A stretch of 29,837 bases of DNA from Termitomyces sp. T153. Its lineage: Eukaryota > Basidiomycota > Agaricomycetes > Agaricales > Lyophyllaceae. Under the pieces are notes generated by a model. The model did no database searches, was not told the DNA's origin, and saw nothing but the letters and a program-made list of their open reading frames with translations. The DNA lies in NCBI GenBank assembly GCA_018296165.2, contig JACKQL020000238.1, positions 1-29,837 on the forward strand, read 5' to 3'. The position numbers and the translations under genes are program-made. Numbering within the stretch: the first letter of the stretch is position 1; every line of letters starts with the position of its first letter. This document shows, piece by piece, positions 19,753 through 29,350 of the stretch.

Positions 19753-20934
19753 GCAAGCAGCACCCCTATTGCTATCTGCCCCAAGTTGACATTGAAAGGA
19801 TATTGCTACTCCCACCAGCAATAAATCAACATCAAGAGAAATGCTGCCTTGACCCACAACAAGCAAGGATGCCCCACGCCCCTACCTCTGCCATGGAAGA
19901 CGTCACCCTGCCCCCCTCACTATCAACTCCCAGCATAACCCCAGCCAGAATGCCCAAGAAAGCTTCTCCCAAAAATTCTGCAAGACACTATGTGACCAAC
20001 TCCACCCATCAAAAGGTTGACCAGAGCAACAAAGGTACCCACTCTGACCCTGCCAATGGAGTCACTACTCTGCCATCGCCCTACTTCACTCCTCTGACAA
20101 AAATTGATCTTCCAACAAAGAACAAATTCCCAGACTCCTGAAACAGTCACCCTGAGACCAACAATGCCCCAGGCAACCCAACCACATTCACCAGAGATTG
20201 ACCCAGAACAACAAAGAAGCCCTCTGACTCTGCTCTGACAATTAAGGGACCAGTGATGCCCTCCAAAGAAGCAATACCTTTCCCCCTGATCAGAAACCTA
20301 GTTGATTGCCCCACAGCACCAAGATCTACCCCACTCCCATCTATAGTGACCTCCAGACCACTCCAGGGCATGAATGAAGAATTGCCCCAACCCCACTATG
20401 ACCTCTCCAGGAGTCCAAACTAATGTTCCTCCATGACCTATCCCTCCACTGCCCTCCAGCCATTGTGAACAACCATCCTCTCCAATGTAACAAAATACTT
20501 TGCACAAAGGAACAATGGCCTGACTCACCCAAGCCTTCAGAAGGCAGCTAGACCCACTCCTCTCATCCAAGCATGACTCTGGGAGCAACTACTCATATGC
20601 AACAACTCCACCACTCAGTAGTAACATCCATTAAATGTCTGCTTGTTGCATTGACTTGAATAAGGAGAAAACTCCACTCCAGAGCTTCCCCTTTGACTCA
20701 CGTCACCCCCAACACAACTGCGCCAACAAGTCAAGACCCATCCCCACCCCCCACATTGACTCCAGACCCCTGGCTCTTGCACTGGAAATGACAGACTGAC
20801 AAAATATGCTCCAAACCCCTTCCCCTGCCCCACACCACCTCCAAAGTCAACTCTGTTGACAAACCACCCACTGATCAACCCTCATGCTAACTCTGGACTG
20901 CTAACTCACACTCTAAAGGAGGAAGCAAAGTCCT

Positions 20935-21210
20935 GAGCTCACTCAAACCAGTCCTGCCCCACCCCACCAAAACTAAGAGAGCTCTGCCAGCAAAGTCAAC
21001 ACTTCACTGACCTTGCACCACCTCTGCTGCCAGCTCTGCCCTGGGAAGGGATGAAAAATACTGCTTGAAGCCCGAGCTCACCCCCAAACCAACCCTGCTT
21101 CAGCCCACCAAACCTACAAGAGCTCTGCTAGTAAGAAAGAAACTCACTTGAGACTCACCAAACCTCACACTGTCCCCACTTGCTGGCTCCACCCTGGGAA
21201 GGGATGAAAA
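20935..21210 (+). repeat. Degenerate tandem repeat of about 140-155 bp, two copies
   Basis: GAGCTCAC with following Pro-like CCC runs, AGAGCTCTGC and CCCTGGGAAGGGATGAAAA recur in the same order (starts at 20935 and 21074; the 19-mer at 21039 and 21192). Confidence 0.7.
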
Positions 21211-22914
21211 CCCACCAACCCTCACACTGCCCCCATTTCACTGGCCCTGCACAACTCTGCCAACAAACCAACAACCCTTAGGCCCTCAATACAATTCTCA
21301 ACACAGTTCCACCAAGAAGCCAGTAGTCCTGAACCCCTAATACAACTTCAACCCACATGCTACCACCTGCCCTGACCCCTGGCAATCCGCAGAACAACAA
21401 CCCCAAACTCCTCCTTGCCCTGAAGCACCTTTGCCAGGAAGAACCAATCACAAATCAAACTCTGTGCTGCCTCTGCCAAAAGAAGGATCCACCACATCAA
21501 CCCCAGCAGCACCTCAAGCTCTAGAGAGTGCCAGAAATATGTAAGACCCCTCTGCCTGTCTCTGGACTTACCCTTGGCCAGAGAGCAATGTTGTGTATGT
21601 GGCCTAGAACCCATAAACCTCAACCCTGGACCAGAAGAAACTCATTGAGACTGGTCACCCCAAACCCCACCCCTTTGTCAACAACACTCCAGAGCACACC
21701 AAAACACTACCTGAGCATGCCCATCCATAAATGCAATACTTTGGAGCATGACTTTAACTAGAGCCAACACTCTGGAGCGCAGCAAGACCCAAACCCAGTA
21801 TGCCCCTGATACAATACAACACTCCAAAGCTCAACAAACCCCCACCATGCACAACCCCACTAGAACACAAACTTTCAGGCACCAACAATCAAACAATTGC
21901 AAATCACACCTTAAGGAAGTATCTCTGCTCTTATGCTAATCCAACTCACAACATAGGTTGGCATATAAAATGGTTCCCCACCAACTTACTACAAGGGCCA
22001 CTCCACTCCAGGAACTCCACCACTATGCCACCAAAGACTTCTGCCATCTCCACTAGCCATACCAGCACAAGGGGCTTCCTCCCACCACCTCTGCCTCATC
22101 CAAAGGAATCTCCACTCTGCTAGCCATGCCAACACAAGATCAGTCCACCAAGAAGACTTCTGCCCCCTCAAGCCAGCACAGTCCCTGACTCCATTGCAGA
22201 CCTGAGGACAACCAACTTTGGTCCAAAACTCTGAGGACCAAACCTAACAATGCTGCTCCATCAATATTGCAAAAACACAACAGAACCCCACAGGAAGGCT
22301 TTCAAATCCTCTGCTGAGCCTTGGGACCTTCTCCTACAATGCCCCACTCAGTCCCGACGACTCTAGAACTAGCCAATACAGACAGCACCAGTGGGCTTAA
22401 CCCCCACCACTGGACTTACTAGGGATTCAACTCCCACCCATACCCCTGCATATTCCCACTTGCTTATCCCTTCCCACCAAACCAAAACCTCACACACTTG
22501 CCAGGGCTCAAGAAAGTTTGATAGTGAGAACAAGGAAATTACACAAAAAGTACTCAAAAACAAGAACTATGCAACATGCGGCACCAAGAAGATGGGGCCC
22601 AATCACTCCCTCACTCCTTCCCCCCTCCAGAGCTCCTTCCCCTACCCTCAGATCCACCTCCATCTGTGCACAAACCACTGCAAGAACCTCTGCCAGCTCC
22701 AGCAAGGCCTCCTCTACATCCACCACCACCTCCCACCATGACCCTGGGGCTACTGCATTGCATTGCTAGTGTCCCACCAACAGCTGCCCCATCCTCACTA
22801 CACCCTGTTTCAACTTGGGTGGACAATCTATTGGCATCTGCACTAACCCATCCTGAATTAATGTGAACATGGCAGAAGCCCCATCCAAGAGGACTCAGTG
22901 CTTCCAGACCCAGC

Positions 22915-22962
22915 CTGCACAGACTTGTTAGCCAAGAATGGAGAAAGATGTAAGGTACTCAC
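22915..22962 (-). other. Intron 3 of the antisense gene
   Basis: 48 nt on the minus strand, GTGAGTACC to TGTGCAG, with GGCTAAC as branch site. Removal keeps the frame (phase 1) from GIL to the exon 4 frame, which then stays open except for TGA and TAG decay stops. Confidence 0.8.
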
Positions 22963-23770
22963 AGAGAATTCCAGCATGCCCCAAGGCAGCCTTACTCACC
23001 AGCCACTCCTCCCTCTGCCTTGCAGCCTCCACCTCTGCCCACAATAAACCACCTTTCAATGCAGTCTGCCACCCCTCCGCCTCTCCTGTGGGCTGCACCT
23101 CCAACTGTGTCAGACATTCTCTCATGCTCCACACCTCCAATGCTCACTCTATGGCCACTTGCACTGCGGTGTCTTACTCCCACTGCAGTGCCTCCTTCTC
23201 CACCTGCACTACATCTTGATCCTCTCTCACCTGTTGGAGTTCTCTCTCTTGCGCAGTCAACACTGCTATCAATGCCTCCACCTGTCAATGCAGGAACACC
23301 TCCATGATTGAAGGCACAGGCTCTGGAGAACTCAAATCCCATACCAATAGTGCACCCAAGGTTGGAGAGTAGACATGAGGGCCTGAAGGCCCTGCCATTG
23401 CCTCATGCCCTCACAGCCTCTTGCTAGGCCCCACCTCTGGCAGCATGGAAGCCCTCCACTTCTTTTTGTCTGCCACTGATGGCACCCCCTCCCTCCACCC
23501 ACTTCATGGGGGTCCCACCCTGCCTGTCAGCTGCCCCATGCTCTCCTCCCCCTCCAGACCTGATTCCTGCCCCAACACCCTTGCCTTCCATGCCTCACTC
23601 AGCTAACCCTGCACTCAGCCCTCATCTCACCCCTGCTCCATGGCAATGCATGCTGCCCACCACTCCAGTGAAATCAAACACCTTTTGTGCCTCATGCAGC
23701 ATGGGAGACAGATGGAGGTATTGTGATGGGAGCCTGCGGAGGGCTCATCAAACTCGCACAGTTCCCCCTG

Positions 23771-23837
23771 CTGGACACAGAGGGAACACTGGAAAGGTTA
23801 TTCGACCAACCCTAGAAAACTAAGACCAAAGACTTAC
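23771..23837 (-). other. Intron 2 of the antisense gene
   Basis: 67 nt on the minus strand, GTAAGTCTTTGG to CTGTGTCCAG, with an ATAAC branch-like site about 25 nt before the acceptor. Removal joins the frames DQAP and QGELCEF in phase 0. Confidence 0.7.
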
Positions 23838-24064
23838 TGGAGCTTGATCCTGGCACCATTCCAATGTCGGGGGACCCTGAGCCCGCCCCAGTGCCCTTGC
23901 AAATGACTCTACCATCACCTCCACCTGCAGGACCCTCTGCACCTCCAGGATAGCCTCAACATCCCCTGCTGTCAAACTTGATCTCACAGGATGAGCTCTA
24001 ACCTGCCCTGAGCCCCTCTCATGAGTGGAGCTTCCAGACAAAACCACCATGACCACAGACAATT

Positions 24065-24111
24065 CTATCATAGGCTCTCAGTCTCCTTGGAAGACAGGAA
24101 AAAGGACTTAC
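24065..24111 (-). other. Intron 1 of the antisense gene
   Basis: 47 nt on the minus strand, GTAAGTCC to ATGATAG. The phases of the flanking exons agree, but the junction codon reads TAA. A C to T change at the C|GTAAGT junction, itself a CpG, would turn CAA into TAA. This is the weakest of the three introns. Confidence 0.55.
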
Positions 24112-24416
24112 AACCATAGCGCATCTGATGCTGATGCTCAAACTCCTCCTGGTCACTGTCATTTAAAAACAGTGGAGTGGAAGAAGTGGTTGAATATGCA
24201 GAAGAAGACATGAAAAAATTTCTTTTTGGAGCCTTGGGGTACGTCCAAGCCTTTTAAATTGATTGGGAAGAATCCCTGACAAAGCAGCAGCCATGCTTCA
24301 ACTTTGCCTCCCACACCACCATCACTCGCTGCAGATTGATCAATATTACTTGGCTTCAACTCCCACACCCCCACTGATCCCTAACCTGTGCCCCATGTCT
24401 CAAGAGTCTCAATGCT

Positions 24417-24429
24417 GAAGGGGGGGTGA
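24417..24429 (+). other. Polypurine tract of the 9.2-kb element
   Basis: GAAGGGGGGGTGA sits directly before the 3' LTR at 24430, fixing the element's orientation as plus. Confidence 0.88.
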
Positions 24430-25643
24430 TGTCATGACCTGTTCTCTGGACTCCTGCACATCGCCACCAACCCTCCCACTCCCCAGAGCCTCCCTTGACA
24501 CCTTGTCAAACTTCCCCAATGCTCTGTGCCTACTCCGGCTAACTCTGATGCATCTTTGGCAAACTCTGATGGCCCCCTGGCCAACTCTGACATCTTCCCC
24601 ACAGCCGCCAATGCTTCCCCTGAACTCCCTGAGCCTCTAGAACCATCCTCCACTGTTCCTGGCCCCATCACACATCATCAACTCAGCACCCTGGTTCCTC
24701 CAACTCACTCTGGAGCATCACAATAACCTCAGGACAGCCCACATTCCAGTTGATCCCATCAATATATCAATGCAGCCCACCCCCTGATCACAACCAACAC
24801 CTGTTGACTCCACCAAGCTCCACCAAGCCCCACTGCCACAGCTGACATCCCCCAGAGCTCCCCAGTAGTCAGTATATAAGTCATATAGTAACTCTTCATA
24901 CTCTAGCCTTGATATTGCCTTACCTGATGTATTTTTGATTGTTTCTTTTGTGTGTTTCATGTTCCATGTTACATTTCTCCTTACTCTGAGTCTCCCAGTC
25001 TTATCTCAGTCTCCCGGTTTTGCCTCATCTCTATTCTATTATTGTTCTCATTATCATTTCATATCTCTGCCTAAATCTATTTTTGTTCTTGTCTCAATCC
25101 CATCTCAACTCTGCCTCGTTCCATTCAGCTCTGTCTCATCTTGTTTGATCCATTCTGCCTATTATGTTCAAGTCTTTTCCAACCCTAATGCCTTTACAAA
25201 CTCAGCACATACAATTACAAACATCAACACATTCCTTTAACTGACTCCAGACCTCACTACATGCTCAGCTCTGAACTCCATCAACTTCTGTTGATCCCCC
25301 ATCAAGCTCCAGCTCTGCTCCCACCACTCGTGTAGCCTCCACTTCCATTACTTGCATAACCTCCACTCCTATCACTCATGTAGCCTCCACTTCCTCTGCA
25401 CCTGCAATACTTGCTTACAGACTTGTGCCTGACACCCCGCCAAGCTTGCCCGCTTCTCACAACTTATCCTACACTCCTCCAGGCCACCCCAGACTTGCTC
25501 AGACCACTTTCCACCACTTATCCTTGCAAGCCCCATATGTTTAGAACTTCTCCAAGTGCCCAGCTGTCAGTGCAGGGAATCATGTCCACCTAGTAAGGAC
25601 TCACCCAGTGTAGCTGAGCCCCCATGGTCAGCAGAACCTGACA
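24430..25643 (+). repeat. 3' LTR of the 9.2-kb element
   Basis: 1214 bp, TGTCATGACC to AACCTGACA, aligned with 16456-17648. A short extra AACTCTGATG-type unit near 24540-24580 accounts for part of the length difference. It keeps TATATAAG at 24873-24880; the start segment reads AGCCTTGATATT at 24905-24916, one base from the 5' LTR version. Confidence 0.93.
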
Positions 25644-25648
25644 GGAAG
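25644..25648. repeat. Target-site duplication GGAAG (right) of the 9.2-kb element
   Basis: Exact copy of 16451-16455, directly after the LTR end. Confidence 0.92.
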
Positions 25649-28080
25649 CAGGTTTCATCCCCTCCTCAACTTCCAGAACCAAAGAAGGCACATACCAAGC
25701 CTTTCATATCTGTTGAGGGCTCCTTGACTCAGAAGGCACCATTGGTGCCCTATGATGACCAAGTCCCTGCTGGTGTGGACCAGCTAATGGATGTGTGCCC
25801 TGACTTTAGGGTGCCTACTGCCACAGCTATCCCCACAAAAATTGCTAAGGCTGGCTTTGTAGAGCTAGCTATATCAACAAATACAGCTGACAACCCTGTA
25901 GTTATTGCTACTTTGGTGGCCTTTCCAGCAAACATGCCAAAGAGTACAGGGGAGGGAACAAGTGAAGTCCTTGAGCTAAGTTCCTACACAATTCCCACCA
26001 ACCTGTCTCATGTACACATTCTTACAGTGCATCAGGACTCTCATGACAAAGAGTTCTTCAGCACTCAAGTGCAAGCTTTTTAGGCTGCAGCTAGTACAAT
26101 AGCTGCATCAAATTTAGAAAGCAATGATAAAAATGATGTTGCAACCTCCAAGAGACAAATCTTGGAAAGCAACTTGGATGACAACAACATGCAGCATCAT
26201 CATAAAAAGAAGCACAATGCTAATGCTCAGCAGCTTTTAGCTATTAACACTGAGAGGTCCAAGATGGACCTCAAACAGTTGAATGATACAGTGCCTGGCT
26301 GCCTCACAGATGGCTGGGAAACATTGCTGGTGCATGGGTGCTATAAGCACTGCAATAACTTCTGGGGTATATTGCACCCCAACTACTATTGGTCACCAAT
26401 AACCAATGCAGACTTTGTCAGCAACTAGGCACTCTTCTCCCACTCAAGCAAAATAGCAGGGATGTTGTATATATCCCTGCAATATGAACAGTTCTATCAA
26501 TGGGCTCCTCAAAGGATGCCCATGAAACCAGAGCAACTCCATTTGATAACCCAGATCATCTGTGAGCAATGTGCTCACATTACCATGTGGGAGCAGATAC
26601 ATGCCACTCCATTGGCAACCAGTCTCCTTGCCTTCTTTCTCATCAGCCATGCTGGGCCACACCAACAACACCTGGAGAACAGGACTTATTCAAGTTCTAC
26701 TCAGTCAGCACTTCAACATCAATGTGTGAGTGCAATACATCTTGCACCATGGCCAACCAGGTTTGCAGAAACTGTATTCAGGTGTGGCCATTGATGCCTC
26801 CTTGCATGTAGACCACCAATTGGTCTTTAGCTACATACTTGGTCAGGCACTAGCCCTGACTATGCCACATGCACAAATAGTGTATATGCAGCTGTTTGCT
26901 ATGGTTGTAGCTCAGCCTTGCCTCTATAGAAATGCTGTTGACCACTACTACTGAGAAGTAGGGGAATTCAATGCTTTTGCCCCCTACACTTTCACATTGC
27001 ATATGCTGAATATTCTGCCTATGCAGATTAACAATCTCAGCAAGATGGAGATTATTTGTCATCTCCTTGTCAACTGCATTCCTCCAATGTGGATGAACTA
27101 TGTGTATATCTATAGTAGACACTTCTTAGATCACCACTGGTCAGGGAGTGTCTTATACACCAACCTTTTCACATGGGTCAACAATGAATGCCATTGTCAA
27201 CTCAGGCTAATGGGCAAATCTTCCACCCTTGCCAAGTATGCTGGATGGTATGAATGGATGGTATGATCCCACCACCAACAATTGGGAGTGCTTTTATGTG
27301 CTTCTTCAAATTCACAAGAGCTGTAGCCAATTTCCCTTATGTGCTGCTAAATGGCTGTACTACAGATAATTGGCCATCTTTACTCACCTCCTGCAATGAC
27401 CAGCAGAGGTGGTGAATGCTTCACTGGCTGCAGTGAAGGATCCATCCTCCAGCTCCACACAACCCAGTGCAGCCTCAACTGAAGCTGGGCCTTCCTTGTC
27501 AGCAGTGACAACATTCTCCAGCCTGTCTGCAGCATCTGTCATGCCCTCTCAGGCCACAACTACCAAAGAGTCCATAGAACTGGACTTTCATGAGGAGTCC
27601 TCTGCCCTTACTGCTGCCAGCTCAGAAGCAACAGATCCTGTCATTCCTGGCCCTTTGGATGTGGCTGTAGCAACTAACATTGCTATCCCCATCACCTCCA
27701 AAGCTGCAATTAGTAGATCAAGCAATACAACTAACATTATATCTAAGTGATTGGCTGACATTATGAGTAGCAAGGAAGCTTCATCATTGCAGATGGACAA
27801 ATAGGCTGCCTGAACTACTATATGTAGTTCACAATAAGAATATCACCAATGGGCAAGCTGAGTGCTCATCCATTGCCTTTTGCATGCATATTTGAGCAGC
27901 ACACCAGATTACAACTCTACCCAACCAAAAGTGTAGGACTGTCCAAGCCTACTTCTTACTCTGAATATAGGGACCCCTCAGGGGCCCTGCTGCCACCTTG
28001 CAGGTGGGGTGCCATATCCCACCCCTTTCCCTTTACCATCATTTAATGGCCTTTGCTGTAGGCCATCTGCTTTATATGAG
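25649..28080 (+). pseudogene. Unidentified coding remnant, 3' part
   Basis: Consecutive plus-strand frames read as one decayed protein. 25646-26083 has PKKAHTKPFISVEGS and FVELAISTNTADNPVVIATL. 26162-26428 has NTERSKMDLKQLNDTVPGCL and GILHPNYYWSPITNADFVSN. 26462-26794 follows. 26730-27266 has YSGVAIDASLHVDHQLVFSY, HMLNILPMQINNLSKMEIIC and YIYSRHFLDHHWSGSVLY. 27409-27750 is a Ser/Thr/Ala-rich tail ending ISRSSNTTNIISK. Breaks are stops and frameshifts; Cys, Gln, His and Trp often stand where Arg would be expected. I do not recognise the family. The long, ordered, amino-acid-like composition argues for a former gene of several hundred codons. From 27751 to 28080 only short fragments are seen, with a TGGCCT/AGGCCA hairpin near 28046. 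Confidence 0.6.
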
Positions 28081-28106
28081 ACTGTTGACAGACTCAAAAG
28101 GAAGGT

Positions 28107-28320
28107 AGTAACAAAGCACCCCATTACTTCTTCATGAGCCTACTTGATTTTATTTTTCAGTTATATTATTGTTGTAGTGTCACCTGACACTACCTATAAA
28201 CCTATTTACTTTACTTACATAAGGCAGCACCTTACTTCATACTTTGTAGACAGAATCAAACTGGTCTTGACTTACAAGGTGTGAACCATAAGCTACATGA
28301 CCCACAATGGAAACATTACA
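28107..28320 (+). repeat. 220-bp LTR-like repeat, copy 2 (inverted to copy 1)
   Basis: Matches 12890-13109 as the reverse complement. It ends ACATTACA like copy 1; its start AGTAAC corresponds to TGTAAT with two changes. It carries a palindrome GTAGTGTCA/TGACACTAC around a CC centre (about 28176-28195), followed by CTATAAACC. Flanks do not show a duplication. Nothing identifiable lies between 28321 and 28392. Confidence 0.7.
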
Positions 28321-28392
28321 TTAAGGTACACTAGTACCATAGAGTTGTCATTTTCTTTTGTAGTCCATTTGCTATTGTTGAGATCATGATGA

Positions 28393-28925
28393 TGTTATAA
28401 GGAGATTATCCACTCCACAGGTAAACCCAGCTAGAGCAGGCCATTGCAGGCACTGAGCAAGAGTCAAGGGGGCATGGTGGCAGCCAAGAGTCAGGCAGAG
28501 GGCAAGCACAGTAAGCTAAACTAGGACAACACTGGAGCATCTTACAGTCCTGCTAGTGAATAAACCTGGAAACAATGCTATTGTCCAGACTGGGGATATT
28601 CTATCCCCAGGTACATCTAAATACTACAAGGCTACTGAATGACTAAGTACCTATGACTAAGCCAGAAGCTTCTGACTACAGCCTATATGACAAAGCAGAG
28701 GCTGATGACTACAAACTATTGACTAATCAGTCTGATGGTAAAAGGATCAATGATCGACAATAATATACCATGTGCCAGGTATAATATACCCATTGGGCAT
28801 GGGAGCCAAGATGGTGAAGGAGTAAGAAGGGGCCAGGTGGTCTGGAGGTCAGCTAGATAGAGGGGCCAAACCCCATGGACTAAGCTAGGCAAGAGTGGGA
28901 CAGTCTGAAGACCAGTACCCTTACA
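28393..28925. mobile_element. Candidate solo LTR of a third family
   Basis: The segment begins TGTTATAAGG and ends TACCCTTACA, near-matching TG...CA inverted ends. It is flanked by GATGA (28388-28392) and GATGT (28926-28930), four of five bases alike. It is non-coding, and it contains an inverted repeat CTGGGGATA/TATCCCCAG (28590-28610) and five TGACTA motifs at about 28638-28735. No second copy exists in the window, so the call rests on the ends and flanks only. Confidence 0.45.
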
Positions 28926-29350
28926 GATGTACCATCTGCCTGCTCAAGCTTGCAATTATAGCAAGCAGCAAATTGTCTGGGTCAAGCAGAAAGTCTGATA
29001 TGTACAAGAGAACTATCCCAATGAGTGAATATTTTAAAATGGCCATTACTCTATCAGTTTTGATTTGAATTATATAAACTAAAATGCAATTTGTAGCTAT
29101 GATGCCATAGTATTTTACATGACTTAACCAGAATTCTAAATACTTCCAATCCTTCATTTCAATGTCATCTTTCAAAAAGTATAAAATATTGGGACAGTTT
29201 TTTGAGCCACTGTAAGTAATGTGGCCCCAATCAGGATGTCTGGCCTGGCTAGAAATGCATCTGAAAGCTCATTACAATTTTGAACATACCTTTATTCATA
29301 CCTTCATTCTCCTATATAGCATCCACAACCAGTCAAATATTTTATTTCCA
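28926..29350. other. A/T-rich, CpG-free stretch without a recognised feature
   Basis: The minus strand has a short frame (29157-28921) coding two hydrophobic stretches (IIATNCILVYIIQI, YSLIGIVLLYISDFLL). It has no close homologue that I recognise, and its stop falls at the end of the candidate LTR. It may be a fragment of a membrane-protein gene or chance. Nothing else is seen. Confidence 0.3.

Larger units (their letters stand above)
17662..22507 (+). other. Non-coding, A/C-rich, repeat-laden interior of the 9.2-kb element
   Basis: The plus strand is strikingly poor in G. Open frames are short, proline-rich and change constantly, with no motif on either strand, so I call no gene. Degenerate repeats are visible. 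A core of about 48 bp with CTGAACTTGCTGACAT recurs at 18853-18900, 19214-19261 and 19705-19752. CCCTGGGAAGGGATGAAAA occurs at 21039-21057 and 21192-21210 within units of about 140-155 bp (20935-21210). A remote, unrecognisable coding past cannot be excluded. Confidence 0.7.
22508..24211 (-). pseudogene. Antisense four-exon gene inside the LTR element: Zn-cluster-like motif plus coiled coil, function unknown
   Basis: Exons 24211-24112, 24064-23838, 23770-22963 and 22914-22508 join in one frame of about 513 codons. The introns begin GTAAGT, GTAAGT, GTGAGT and end in AG; the third has a CTAAC branch site. The start is the ATG at 24211 (MSSSAYSTTSST). Exon 3 opens with a Cys-bearing segment, C114 then CLPCCMRHKRC (C130-x2-C133-x6-C140), like the first half of a fungal Zn(II)2Cys6 cluster, though a second half is not evident. 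Residues about 270-378 are Glu/Gln/Leu-rich and look like coiled coil (QERELQQVRED, VQVEKEALQ). Exon 4 has a leucine-rich VEEALLELAEVLAVV. About ten in-frame stops occur, mostly TGA where CGA is likely ancestral, and one arises at the exon 1/2 junction. The product is not recognised. A DNA-binding or particle protein is possible but unproven. The true C-terminus is uncertain. Confidence 0.72.
16456..25643 (+). mobile_element. Full-length 9188-bp non-autonomous LTR element carrying an antisense gene
   Basis: Two related LTRs (16456-17648 and 24430-25643) bound a 6.8-kb interior. A primer-binding site is at 17650-17661, a polypurine tract at 24417-24429, and perfect GGAAG duplications lie outside. 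No gag, protease, RT or integrase motif can be read on either strand, so it resembles a LARD (large retrotransposon derivative) that needs enzymes from elsewhere. The left two thirds of the interior are A/C-rich, repeat-laden and apparently non-coding. The right end holds an intron-containing gene on the opposite strand. It inserted into an unidentified coding remnant. Confidence 0.88.

Noticed and set aside
22391..23307. Proline-, serine- and histidine-rich plus-strand frames
   Set aside because: They are shadows of the antisense coiled-coil gene, whose minus-strand frame explains the region with introns and decay stops.
1..29340. Classical RIP of the ascomycete CpA type as the cause of decay
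   Set aside because: The losses centre on CpG: intact CpG sites of the young LTR correspond to TG or CA in old copies, and stops are mainly CGA to TGA. CpG methylation decay is the simpler reading, though no count was run.
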